Positions 50,992-60,137 of a DNA stretch of 64,000 nt are shown here, one piece after another. Made by a program: the position numbers and the translations under genes. The stretch's first letter is position 1. Each line of letters opens with the position of its first letter. The stretch is from CAVOAK01 sp963664465 (GTDB lineage Bacteria; Pseudomonadota; Alphaproteobacteria; UBA8366; CAVOAK01). The notes below the pieces were generated by a model. The model saw only the letters and a program-made list of their open reading frames with translations. It had not been told where the DNA came from and did no database searches. The stretch spans positions 248,001-312,000 of the forward strand of contig CAXXSU010000011.1 in the NCBI GenBank assembly GCA_963664465.2. Reading direction: 5' to 3'.

Positions 50992-52127
50992 GCATTCCGT
51001 TGATCCAAAAAATTCGCGTTGCCGCCTATATTCTGAAGCAGCGCATGAGTGGCGCCGACCGCTATCCCTTGGTGCTGATGCTGGAGCCGCTGTTTCGCTG
51101 CAATTTGGCCTGCGCCGGTTGCGGGAAGATTGACTATCCCGACGCGATCTTGAACCGACGCCTCAGTGCCGATGATTGTCTCAAATCGGTCGATGAATGC
51201 GGCGCGCCGATCGTGTCGATCCCCGGTGGCGAGCCTCTAATGCATAAGGAAATCGTGCAAATCGTCGACGGCATCATCGGCCGTAAGAAATTTGTCTATC
51301 TGTGCACCAATGCATTGTTGCTCGAAAAGCGGCTCGACCAATTTACGCCGTCGACTTACCTCACATTCTCTATACATCTCGATGGACTGGAGAAACATCA
51401 CGACCACTCAGTCTGTCAGACAGGCGTATTCGAACGCGCGGTATCGGCAATTCGGGCAGCACGGAAGAGGGGTTTTCGAGTCAACGTCAACTGCACTCTG
51501 TTCGATCAGATGACCGCAGATGAGGCTGTGGAATTCTTCGACTTCGTTACCAATGATCTCGATGTCGAGGGAATCACCGTTTCACCAGGCTATGCCTATG
51601 AGCGCGCGCCCGACCAGGGTCATTTTCTCAATCGGCAAAAGACGAAAATGTTGTTTCGCAACATATTCAGCGCCGGCAAGGGCAGAAAGTGGCGCTTCAG
51701 TCAGTCGAGTCTGTTCCTCGATTTCCTCGCCGGGAATCAACAATACCACTGCACACCATGGGGAAATCCCACGCGGAACATCTTCGGCTGGCAGCGGCCG
51801 TGCTACCTTCTAAACGAGGGCTATGCGACGACCTTCAGGGAACTCATGGATACGACGAACTGGGAGTCGTACGGCACGGGAAACTACGAAAAGTGCGCGG
51901 ACTGCATGGTGCACTGCGGCTATGAGGCGACGGCCATCGCCGACACGGTTGCACACCCACTAAAAGCGCTGGCGTCGTATCTACGGGGTCCGCGGACGAC
52001 CGGAGAGATGGCTCCGGAAATTTCGCTCGCGAGCCAACGGCCTGCCAGCTTCGTGTTCGAGGACCTTGTAAAGACGAGTCTAGTCGAGCCGGAATCGCGG
52101 ACCGGCCATCAACGAGGCGCGGCGTAA
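50988..52127 (+). CDS. hpnH: hopanoid radical SAM protein HpnH (adenosylhopane synthase)
   Basis: A 379-residue radical SAM enzyme that joins 5'-deoxyadenosine to diploptene to give adenosylhopane, the first side-chain step. The cluster motif CNLACAGC has Cys38, Cys42 and Cys45; SIPGGEPLMHKEI is the SAM-binding GGE region. HpnH-typical segments include TPWGNPTRNIFGWQRPCYLL and CMVHCGYEATA. Start is TTG at 50988, overlapping the ispH stop. The 3' end runs 48 bp into the convergent hpnG gene. Confidence 0.95.
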   Translation: MSIPLIQKIRVAAYILKQRMSGADRYPLVLMLEPLFRCNLACAGCGKIDYPDAILNRRLSADDCLKSVDECGAPIVSIPGGEPLMHKEIVQIVDGIIGRKKFVYLCTNALLLEKRLDQFTPSTYLTFSIHLDGLEKHHDHSVCQTGVFERAVSAIRAARKRGFRVNVNCTLFDQMTADEAVEFFDFVTNDLDVEGITVSPGYAYERAPDQGHFLNRQKTKMLFRNIFSAGKGRKWRFSQSSLFLDFLAGNQQYHCTPWGNPTRNIFGWQRPCYLLNEGYATTFRELMDTTNWESYGTGNYEKCADCMVHCGYEATAIADTVAHPLKALASYLRGPRTTGEMAPEISLASQRPASFVFEDLVKTSLVEPESRTGHQRGAA

Positions 52128-52766
52128 CCCGGCAAACGCTGCACTGCTGCTTCTTGTTAGACGGACGAGCGCACTTAAGTCGCCTGGATGCGTCAAAATC
52201 CCGGCCGTTAGCGCCAGAGGCCTGATGTCCCCTTGTTCGCCGACACAGTCCGCGACCCATTTGGGTACGACATCTGCAGATGTGTCTGCGACCACGCGCA
52301 GAGCCAAGAATGGTACCTCCGCATCTTTGGCAACTTCAGCGACAGCATGGCTTTCCATGTCGACGACGGACGCGTCTGATATGTGACGCATCGACTGTTT
52401 CTCGGCTACCGTATGAAGCGGTATATCGCTACCGGCAACCGTTGCCAGGCGCGCACCCGGCAGCTCATCTAGAGTGGCCCATAGAGCCAACCGCCACGTC
52501 TCCATAGTTGCGATTCGTTGCCCTGTCGCCGTGGCAACCGCATCGGCAACTATCGTATCGCCAGGTCGAAGCGCAGGGTCCAGCCCGCCCGCAATTCCGA
52601 AACTCAGCAGGGCATCGCATCCTGCGGCCAGTAGGTTCTGTGCGATATTGCGCGCTCGTACCGGGTCAGCGCCAGCGCATCCAGCGGTCGGACGCTCGGA
52701 TTGAGCAAATTCTGCCAGGCACCGCACCTCTCTTCGCAAACCCGTGACGATACCCAGTCGGCTCAC
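52080..52766 (-). CDS. hpnG: hopanoid nucleosidase/phosphorylase HpnG
   Basis: A 228-residue protein of the nucleoside phosphorylase / MTA-SAH nucleosidase superfamily. HpnG removes adenine from adenosylhopane, leading to ribosylhopane. FGIAGGLDPALRPGD near residue 57 and VVDMESHAVAEVAKD near 135 are family landmarks; the Glu of DMES binds the ribose. Start is GTG at 52766, directly after the shc stop (TAA at 52767-52769), and the end overlaps hpnH by 48 bp in the convergent direction. Confidence 0.9.
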   Translation of the reverse strand: MSRLGIVTGLRREVRCLAEFAQSERPTAGCAGADPVRARNIAQNLLAAGCDALLSFGIAGGLDPALRPGDTIVADAVATATGQRIATMETWRLALWATLDELPGARLATVAGSDIPLHTVAEKQSMRHISDASVVDMESHAVAEVAKDAEVPFLALRVVADTSADVVPKWVADCVGEQGDIRPLALTAGILTHPGDLSALVRLTRSSSAAFAGLRRASLMAGPRFRLD

Positions 52767-54740
52767 TTACATTCCGTAGGTCAGCGTCGGTGAACTTTGC
52801 CACCGGAGCGAACGGTAACGAGCCAGCGCCCACAAAGGGAAGTAAGCGTTGTATCCGTGATAGTGGAGGTAGAAGACGCGCGGAAATCCGACCGCGTTGA
52901 AATGCTGTTGTTTCCACTCACCGCCCTCGCGCGGCGCATTCAGAAGGTAATCTATCCCTCGGCGAACACAGGTTGAATCCACCTCATCAGCCATCATCAG
53001 GGCGAGAAGAGCCCAAGCAGTTTGGGTCGGTGTGCTTTTCTTGACTTCGTCTTTGCGATGCTCCCAGTAGGACGCGCAGTCCTCGCCCCAGCCGCCGTCA
53101 GTATGTTGGCGGGACTTTAGCCACACCACAGCCTGGTCGATCAGTGGCTTCAGATCGTCACCACCAGCAATGTTGAATGCGCTTAGAACGGACCATGTAC
53201 CGTAAATGTAGTTGGTACCCCAGCGGCCAAACCAGGACCCGTCGTCATCCTGATCGCGCTTTAGAAATTCCAAGCCGCGCGCTACCGCCGGATGGCCGCG
53301 GTCATAACCCAATTGAACCAGCATGCTAACGCATCGAGCCGTAACGTCAGCGGTCGGTGGATCGAGGAGCGCATTGTGGTCTGCGAACGGTATGTATTCG
53401 AGCAAGCGGTATTCGTTATCTGCATCGAACGCGCCCCAACCACCATTCTGGCTCTGCATGCCAACGACCCATTCGGCGCCGCGTTCGATTGCCGTGTGGT
53501 ATCTATCGCCATCCGCACGGTCTAATGCCATGACGACGACGGCGGTATCGTCAACATCCGGATAATAGTCATTGCGGTACTGAAAGGCCCAACCGCCCGG
53601 CCGGAGATTGCCACGGTTGGTGCTCCAATCCCCCACAACATCGAGGATTTGCCTGCCGCATAGCCACTCAGCGGCGCGCGTCACAACAGGACCCTGACCG
53701 GCGACTCCAGCCTCCAACAAGGCGTGGTTCGCTAGACCGGTATCCCAGACTGGAGAAACACATGGCTGGCAATATCCGATCTTGTCCTTAAGGACTAGGA
53801 GTCGCCGCAACGCCTCCCGGGCGTTGACGACTTCCGGCCGGTCGCGCTCATAACCGAGCGCATCGAACGCCATAATCGTATTGGCAATGGCCGGGAAAAT
53901 TGCTCCGAGTCCATCGACGCCGTTCAACCGCTCAGTGACAAAATCCATTGCCTTTTTGACTGCGAACCGCTTGAGAATGCCGGGACGGAGCGGCTCGAAT
54001 AGCACGCGGAGCACGCGATCGACGACGAGCATGGTTTCGCCTAACCAGTGGCCGGTCGGATTAGTAAAGTAGTGGCGCTCCTGTTCCGGCGGCGCTACGA
54101 ACAGCTCTCGAATATCGACCTGGCGTGGATTTCGCGCCAACGGGCGTAGCGCCACCACGACCATCAGCGGAACCATGACGGTGCGTGACCAGTAGGAAAC
54201 TCTGTAGATGTTGAGCGGCGACCATTTCGGCAAAAGCAGCGCTTCCACCCACATTACCGGCACGGCACGCCATGGAATCTGACCAAATAGGGCGAGCGTC
54301 GTGCGCGTGAAAACATTACATTTGGCGGCCCCGCCATGAGCGAGAACCGCTTCCCGCGCCAACTTCATATGCGGCGCTGAAACATCTTCCCCGGTAAGTT
54401 TGAGGGCGTAGTAGGCCTTCACTGTCGCGCTGATGTCGAAATCGCCATCGTGATATAGCGGCCAGCCACCGTGATCGCCCTGTGTTGACAATAGATAAGC
54501 CGCGAGCTTCTCCTCGACATCCATGTCGATTTCGCCGAGGAAATGGTTGAGCAGGATGTATTCCGACGGAATTGTCGCATCCGCTTCGAGTTCAAAAGCC
54601 CAATGACCGTCTTCAGCCTGTCGGTCCGCGAGCCACGTCGCCACCGCTTCAATGGTCTCGTCGAGCGCGGAACTAATAGCTCGATCCCCGTCCTTCGAGG
54701 CATCGCCGTCGGTTTCAATTATGTCCTGAGCCGTTTTCAC
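52767..54740 (-). CDS. shc: squalene-hopene cyclase
   Basis: A 657-residue class II triterpene cyclase making hopene and hopanol from squalene; monotopic membrane protein. The acid motif DVDD lies at 395-398. Several QW repeats are visible (for example GDHGGWPLYHDGDFD, GMQSQNGGWGAFDAD and RQHTDGGWGEDC), and the C-terminal GVGFPRVFYLHYHGYN-like end fits the family (here NAVGFPRVFYLHYHGYNAYF). Length is standard. It lies 157 bp after hpnD and is immediately followed by hpnG. Also called hpnF. Confidence 0.97.
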   Translation of the reverse strand: MKTAQDIIETDGDASKDGDRAISSALDETIEAVATWLADRQAEDGHWAFELEADATIPSEYILLNHFLGEIDMDVEEKLAAYLLSTQGDHGGWPLYHDGDFDISATVKAYYALKLTGEDVSAPHMKLAREAVLAHGGAAKCNVFTRTTLALFGQIPWRAVPVMWVEALLLPKWSPLNIYRVSYWSRTVMVPLMVVVALRPLARNPRQVDIRELFVAPPEQERHYFTNPTGHWLGETMLVVDRVLRVLFEPLRPGILKRFAVKKAMDFVTERLNGVDGLGAIFPAIANTIMAFDALGYERDRPEVVNAREALRRLLVLKDKIGYCQPCVSPVWDTGLANHALLEAGVAGQGPVVTRAAEWLCGRQILDVVGDWSTNRGNLRPGGWAFQYRNDYYPDVDDTAVVVMALDRADGDRYHTAIERGAEWVVGMQSQNGGWGAFDADNEYRLLEYIPFADHNALLDPPTADVTARCVSMLVQLGYDRGHPAVARGLEFLKRDQDDDGSWFGRWGTNYIYGTWSVLSAFNIAGGDDLKPLIDQAVVWLKSRQHTDGGWGEDCASYWEHRKDEVKKSTPTQTAWALLALMMADEVDSTCVRRGIDYLLNAPREGGEWKQQHFNAVGFPRVFYLHYHGYNAYFPLWALARYRSLRWQSSPTLTYGM

Positions 54741-54897
54741 TTTGCCGTCCTAATTCCTCGTCCTTCAGCCAGACCGCCACGCATGTGGCCACCCCGTCGA
54801 CGCGCTGCAAGCGGCTTGGTGCGTCCAAATACGACCTTGTGTCAAGGCCAAGCATGGTTTGATTTGTAACATCATGCACGGCCTCGGCAGTTGCCGG

Positions 54898-55794
54898 CTA
54901 CAGCAATCCATAACGAAAGACGATCCAAAGCTTGCGCATGAGCGGCAACGACATTCGCTCGTTACGCCGTTGCCAGCCGCGACGCATGAGTCTCACCAGC
55001 AGGCGGCGATAGCTCTCCATCATAAGTCTGGCGGGGCGAACACGCCGACGCTCGCATGAATTCAAAATGACAGCTGTTTCTTCAAACTTTCGTTGTGCGA
55101 CCCGCGCCACCTCGTCGCATACTGCAAAAAATCTTGCATCGGCAAACGCTGCCGCGGGGCTCGAGTCAGCAATTCCATGAACACGCAGAAGGCTCTGCGG
55201 AAGATAGAGCCTATCGCTGCGCGCATCTTCGTCCAGATCGCGCAGGATATTGGTCAATTGAAGCGCTTGGCCCAAGGCATCCGCAAGCTCAGCACCCCGA
55301 TCCTCGCTCAGCCCGAAAATGCGTGTGGAAAGGCGCCCGACAGCGCACGCAACATGGTCACAGTAGTCCCTGAGCGCATCCATGTCGGTAATCCGCACGG
55401 AGTCTTCCGCGTCCATCTCCATGCCTTCAATGACGAGAAGAAAGTCGTCCTTGGACAGCGCGTACCGTCTGACGGGGTCCAGAAGCGCTCGGGCGACCGG
55501 ATGCTTCGGCTGGCCGGCAAACAAACGTTCGATGTTTTCACGCCAGTTCTGCAATCTTGCGCGTTTTTCGTCCGCATGGCCCGCCCCATCTGCAATGTCA
55601 TCGACTTCCCGGCAGAAGGCATAAAGCGCAAACATGGCGTGACGCCGTTCGGACGGCAGAAGACGCATTGCCCAATAGAAGGACGAGCCAGATCGTCTCG
55701 CAATGGCTTCGACGTCAGGAGCACCGTGGCCCGCAGGAGTGTCGGCTCCGCCGGGCTTGTCCGCGGCATTCTTCGAGGTCTGGTCTGTTGCCAT
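54898..55794 (-). CDS. hpnD: presqualene diphosphate synthase HpnD
   Basis: A 298-residue squalene/phytoene-synthase-family enzyme. The two Asp-rich motifs are VDDIADG at 64-70 and RDLDEDARSDR at 185-195. YCDHVACAVGRL and RLYLP are family hallmarks. HpnD joins two farnesyl diphosphates to presqualene diphosphate. An N-terminal extension of about 28 residues is polar. It follows hpnB by 33 bp on the same strand. HpnD is told from HpnC by the closer match to dehydrosqualene/presqualene synthases. Confidence 0.9.
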   Translation of the reverse strand: MATDQTSKNAADKPGGADTPAGHGAPDVEAIARRSGSSFYWAMRLLPSERRHAMFALYAFCREVDDIADGAGHADEKRARLQNWRENIERLFAGQPKHPVARALLDPVRRYALSKDDFLLVIEGMEMDAEDSVRITDMDALRDYCDHVACAVGRLSTRIFGLSEDRGAELADALGQALQLTNILRDLDEDARSDRLYLPQSLLRVHGIADSSPAAAFADARFFAVCDEVARVAQRKFEETAVILNSCERRRVRPARLMMESYRRLLVRLMRRGWQRRNERMSLPLMRKLWIVFRYGLL

Positions 55795-55827
55795 GGCACC
55801 TGTTATCGGCCAGTGGCCGTTCTCGCG

Positions 55828-56994
55828 CTAGCTCCGCGCGGACCGCTGATAACTACGACCTTTCCAACGTCCGCCATAACCGGTCCATCGACGACACGCG
55901 GAATCTACAGTCATCAGCGTGAACAGAAGACCGGCAACGGGCAATGTCAGGCCCCATACAGTCGGCTGGCGATAGAGAAGAAGCGTCGGCCGATAAGCAA
56001 ATACCATCGCCAGCCAACCGGCACCGCCTATCACTGCCAGCGCGGCGTTTCCAAAAATGATGCCGCCGACAGCTGACAGCGGTGGCATGACGAAGAGCAA
56101 ACCCATTGCGGCTACGGTTCCGATGAGGCGGGCCGCCGAGTGATTCAGCTGCTCGAAGGCCGTGCGCGCGACCATCGACCAGACTTCGGCGAACCCGCGG
56201 TATACGCGACGGCTTTCCACGCTCTCGCCTAAACCGATCCAGATTGGCCCGTTCCGCTTTAATTCCGCAGCAAGCGCGCAATCGTCAATGAAACGATTAC
56301 GAATGGTGCTCAATCCACCAGATTGATCGAGCGCCACCGCGCGTACCAGCATACAGCCGCCGGCGGCAGCTGCTTCGGATCTACCGCGATTGTTAACATG
56401 CGAAAACGGATAGACCATCTGAAAGAAAAACACGAAGGCCGGCATCAACAGGCGCTCCCAAAATCCAAAACAGTGAAGCATCGCCATGAGCGAGACGAGA
56501 TCGAGCCCCTCATCTTCGGCCTTGGCCACCAGGCGGCGCAGCAAGTCCGGTTTCAGGACGATATCGGCGTCCGTGAGCAGATAGTAGCGCGCATCCGGCT
56601 GCTGCGCGCGCGCGTCCTCCAGACCTTGGCTAAGGGCCCACAGTTTGCCGGTCCAACCTGGCGCGAGTTTCTTGCCCGAGATGATACGAAGCGGCCTCGA
56701 ACCGTCCGATGCCGTCCTCGCAAGTTCAGCAGTACCGTCTTCGCTATTGTCGTCGATAAGTGTGATCGAAAACGAGCCTGGATAATCCTGCCGCATGAGC
56801 GCTTCGATCGTATCAAACACCGATTTGGCCTCATTTCTGGCCGGAACGATCGCCGACACTGCCGGCCACCGCTTGCGATCGACCGCTCTGCGGCAAAGGC
56901 GTTGGTTGGCACGCCAGAAGCCGCCACGAAGCAGTATCATACCGCCCCAAAGCAGCAACGATGCTATCGCCAAGCCCAGATAGACATTGCTCAT
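55828..56994 (-). CDS. hpnB: hopene-associated glycosyltransferase HpnB
   Basis: A 388-residue family-2 glycosyltransferase with a helix at the N-terminus (about residues 4-22) and several near the C-terminus. WPAVSAIVPARNEAKSVFD opens the GT-A domain, LIDDNSEDGTAELA carries the nucleotide-binding Asp, LLTDADIVLKP is the DXD-like metal site, and FIDDCALAAEL the base-like ED motif. HpnB occurs in hopanoid clusters; its product is not established. I start it at the ATG at 56994 (MSNVYLGLAIASLL). It separates hpnC from hpnD, which are usually adjacent. Confidence 0.88.
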   Translation of the reverse strand: MSNVYLGLAIASLLLWGGMILLRGGFWRANQRLCRRAVDRKRWPAVSAIVPARNEAKSVFDTIEALMRQDYPGSFSITLIDDNSEDGTAELARTASDGSRPLRIISGKKLAPGWTGKLWALSQGLEDARAQQPDARYYLLTDADIVLKPDLLRRLVAKAEDEGLDLVSLMAMLHCFGFWERLLMPAFVFFFQMVYPFSHVNNRGRSEAAAAGGCMLVRAVALDQSGGLSTIRNRFIDDCALAAELKRNGPIWIGLGESVESRRVYRGFAEVWSMVARTAFEQLNHSAARLIGTVAAMGLLFVMPPLSAVGGIIFGNAALAVIGGAGWLAMVFAYRPTLLLYRQPTVWGLTLPVAGLLFTLMTVDSACRRWTGYGGRWKGRSYQRSARS

Positions 56995-57016
56995 TGCAGA
57001 CGCGACCTCGACAACT

Positions 57017-57904
57017 TTATCCAACGAGCCCCAACGCCGCGCCTTTAAGACAGCACGCCACATACTGCGATTTCGTGAGCTCGACGCGAGTCGCAAGCGG
57101 ATCCCTGCGCTCGAGTTGTTTGATGAGACGCTCGGCAATAGCAACGATGGCGCCGGACTCCATGGCCAGGCGTCGGCTAGCGAGGCCGCCCGGCAATGCG
57201 GCGGCACGCGATAGAAGCGTCCGTGTCGCTTCGATCGTTCGGTCAAGAACGGCGCGCAACGCGGGACTGCTACGCCTCGCTGAGAGTTCATCAAGCGACA
57301 CGCCTTCCGCATTCATCCAGTCAAGCGGAAGGTAGACGCGATCCAGGTCCAGGTAGTCCTCACGGCAATCCTGCAGATGGTTGATAACCTGCAATGCCAT
57401 ACACAGTGCGTCGGCCGCCGCGTAGCCGTTGCGCGAACCGCCATGCAGGTCGACTAGATACCGGCCGACCGGTGCCGCGGAAAGGCGGCAATACCCCATC
57501 AGATCGTCCCAATCCTCATAGCGAAGCTTGGTGGCGTCCTGTTTGAATGCGGCCAAGAGATCGGCACAGTGACGCGATGTTAAGCCGGTTTCGGCGAGGC
57601 TCGCGCGCATTCGATGGGCGGTCTCGCAGGCCGGATCCACTGACGTCCGCCCGGATAGCGCATCGCCTAGCTGGTCGAGGCGCGCGATCTTCTCTTCGGC
57701 GCTCAATGCCGCATTGTCGGCGATGTCGTCAGCGGCCCGCGCAAAGCGATAGAAGCAGGCTATATGGGGCCGCAGCGACCGCGGCAAAAGCCAGGAACCC
57801 ACGGGAAAGTTCTCGTAGGCCGGATCCTTGCCGGACGGCGTTTCGATCGCCGGCGGTCCAGCCGAATTTGCCCGCTGCGCCGTCGGCGCTCCATCATTCG
57901 CCAT
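57017..57904 (-). CDS. hpnC: hydroxysqualene synthase HpnC
   Basis: A 295-residue squalene-synthase-family protein. Asp-rich motifs are ADDIADN at 58-64 and DCREDYLD at 179-186, and YCRLSAAPVGRYL fits HpnC, which converts presqualene diphosphate to hydroxysqualene. A polar N-terminal extension of about 25 residues precedes YENFPVGSWLLPR, the usual start of the conserved part. It is the first gene of the minus-strand hopanoid operon hpnC-hpnB-hpnD-shc-hpnG. No HpnE reductase is found here, so the last step to squalene must come from elsewhere. Confidence 0.9.
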   Translation of the reverse strand: MANDGAPTAQRANSAGPPAIETPSGKDPAYENFPVGSWLLPRSLRPHIACFYRFARAADDIADNAALSAEEKIARLDQLGDALSGRTSVDPACETAHRMRASLAETGLTSRHCADLLAAFKQDATKLRYEDWDDLMGYCRLSAAPVGRYLVDLHGGSRNGYAAADALCMALQVINHLQDCREDYLDLDRVYLPLDWMNAEGVSLDELSARRSSPALRAVLDRTIEATRTLLSRAAALPGGLASRRLAMESGAIVAIAERLIKQLERRDPLATRVELTKSQYVACCLKGAALGLVG

Positions 57905-58208
57905 CGTCCGCGACCCTAGCTCTTGCTGCCAATCGCCGGCTATTTCTCGGCGGAATTCACTTCGTGATCAACCTAAGTTATACGAAACATGGCTGCAAAC
58001 GACGACCGTGTGCGCGGATTGGCATTTCGAAGCTAGAACGGGCACGCGATCCATGGCATATTGAGGATACTTTTCATCGGTACCTTAGCATTTCCGGTAC
58101 GGTGCGCTTCGGCATCGCAGGTGAGCGTATGCCGCGCCGCGCAGATTGTGTTTTTGCTCGGCGCGATGACGGGAAGAACAAGGACCTACCTCGAGTCCAA
58201 GGGGTGTA
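57905..58208. other. divergent intergenic region before hpnC and the ABC exporter
   Basis: About 304 bp that should contain the promoter of the hpnC operon (minus) and of the ABC exporter pair (plus). I find no RNA gene, repeat or clear operator. The stretch around 57958-57995 is AT-richer and is the likeliest promoter site. Confidence 0.5.
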
Positions 58209-60122
58209 GTGACGTCCACAAGTGAAAGCGCTCGACCTCCAAAAGGAAGCCGAGCAGAATCATACGGTCAAGCGAAGGCACTGGGTAGCGGCGCCGAGCA
58301 TAGCGTCGGTACCTTGCTGCGCATCGCGCGGATGGCGCTCGGCTACCGCTGGCGCATGCTGATCGCCGTTGGCGCAGTCATCGTAGCGGCAATATTCCAA
58401 CTCCTCATACCGCAGTTTTTGGGAAACGCCGTCGACAACGCGCAAGGGCTGCTTGCTGGTGTGCCGGGAACCGAAGCAGAAGCGCAGTCCGCGCTGCTTG
58501 TGGCGGCAGCCCTGCTTTTGGGTGCCGCCATATGTCGTGGCCTGTTTACGATGGTGCACAATTACATTGGGGAGGCCATCGGTCATGGTATCGGGTATGA
58601 ATTGCGGTTGGCCTATTACGCCAAGCTCCAGCAGCTCAGTTTCAGCTTTCACGACAGCGTCCATACGGGAGACCTGATTACCCGCGGCATGCTGGACGTC
58701 GAAGGCGTCCGGATGTTCGTCGACGCAGGCATCCTCAGGATTATTCTGCTGGTAATTCTCATTACCGTTGGTTCGTACCTGTTAGTCAGCACCGATGCTG
58801 CCTTGGCAGCAGTCAGCCTTAGTTTCGTGCCGTTTGTTGCTTGGCGCGCGGTCGTCGCTCGCCTGAAACTTCGGCGAATTTGGCTCAATCTACAGGAACG
58901 CCTCGGTGAACTGACCAGAATCATGGAGGAAAATCTGGGGGGAATTCGTGTCGTGCGCGCGTTCGCTGCGCAGGACTACGAGATTTCAAAGTTTGGCGAC
59001 ATGTCCGACAAGGCGTTCGAATTTGCAAACGAGCGTGTCACGGTGCGCATGCGAAATACCACGGTTATGTCGTTTGCCTATTTCATCGCTATGGGATTGG
59101 TCTTGTGGTTTGGCGGACTCAAAGTCATCAGCGGCGACATCACGGTCGGTCAACTGGCCGAGTTTCTGGCATTCATGGCGATCCTGCAAATGCCGGTTCG
59201 GCAAATTGGCATGATGGTCAACTCGATAGCCCGCGCCTCCATATCCGGCGGCCGCTTGTTCGAGTTTCTCGACCTCGAGCCGCAGATTCGAAACAAGCCT
59301 GACGCCAAGAACCTACAATTGACGGATGGTGTATTGCGTTTCGAGAATGTCGGTTTTGCATTCGGCGACGAGTTTGGCGTCGGCAATGTTCTCTCCGGTA
59401 TCAGCTTCAGCGCCAGACCGGGCCAAACAATCGGTATCGTCGGTCCGCCAGGCAGCGGCAAGTCGACAATAGCCCATCTCATTCCACGCTATTACGACGT
59501 GACGAGCGGCCGTATTATGATCGACGGACAAGACATCCGCGATTTGACTATTGAATCGGTGCGGCAGGCCGTTGGTGTTGTCCAACAAGACACCTTCCTG
59601 TTCACCGCATCGATTGAGAATAATGTTGCCTACGGCGACCCGTGGGCCGACGGTGACCGAATCGAATTCGCAGCGGTTGGCGCGCAGCTGCACGATCATG
59701 TGCGCCGCCTGCCGACGGGATATGAGACACTCGTTGGCGAGCGCGGCGTTTCGCTTTCCGGTGGACAGCGACAGCGGCTGTCGATTGCGCGCAGCGTCAT
59801 GTTGAAGCCCGCAATCATGGTTTTCGACGATTCAACCGCAGCGATCGATGCAGCGACCGAGCAACGCATCCGGGCCTCGATTCGCGAAGTCACGAAGGAT
59901 CAGGCGGTCATCATTATTTCACATCGACTCAGTTCGTTGATGCACGCCAATGAAATTTTGTTCCTTGAAGAAGGTCGTATCGTCGAACACGGCAGCCATG
60001 ACGAACTCATCGCACAAGGCGGCAAGTACCGCGATCTCTACGAGCTACAGATCAAACCAGGCGAAGACCATGGCGTGATGAGCGACTTGGCCGGCCAGCC
60101 CGACGACGATTCGGCCGCTTAG
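58209..60122 (+). CDS. ABC exporter half-transporter, degenerate catalytic site
   Basis: A 637-residue fusion of a six-helix membrane domain (about 45-340) and an ATPase domain. Walker A is GPPGSGKST, the signature is canonical (VSLSGGQRQRLS), but Walker B ends MVFDDSTAAID, so the catalytic Glu is Asp and the next residue Ser. This is the pattern of the degenerate half of heterodimeric exporters. The partner follows 15 bp downstream. A polar 40-residue N-terminus precedes the first helix; start is GTG at 58209. Cargo is unknown; a lipid is possible given the hopanoid genes upstream, which are divergent. Confidence 0.88.
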   Translation: MTSTSESARPPKGSRAESYGQAKALGSGAEHSVGTLLRIARMALGYRWRMLIAVGAVIVAAIFQLLIPQFLGNAVDNAQGLLAGVPGTEAEAQSALLVAAALLLGAAICRGLFTMVHNYIGEAIGHGIGYELRLAYYAKLQQLSFSFHDSVHTGDLITRGMLDVEGVRMFVDAGILRIILLVILITVGSYLLVSTDAALAAVSLSFVPFVAWRAVVARLKLRRIWLNLQERLGELTRIMEENLGGIRVVRAFAAQDYEISKFGDMSDKAFEFANERVTVRMRNTTVMSFAYFIAMGLVLWFGGLKVISGDITVGQLAEFLAFMAILQMPVRQIGMMVNSIARASISGGRLFEFLDLEPQIRNKPDAKNLQLTDGVLRFENVGFAFGDEFGVGNVLSGISFSARPGQTIGIVGPPGSGKSTIAHLIPRYYDVTSGRIMIDGQDIRDLTIESVRQAVGVVQQDTFLFTASIENNVAYGDPWADGDRIEFAAVGAQLHDHVRRLPTGYETLVGERGVSLSGGQRQRLSIARSVMLKPAIMVFDDSTAAIDAATEQRIRASIREVTKDQAVIIISHRLSSLMHANEILFLEEGRIVEHGSHDELIAQGGKYRDLYELQIKPGEDHGVMSDLAGQPDDDSAA

Positions 60123-60137
60123 GAAGCGATTGGTAAT

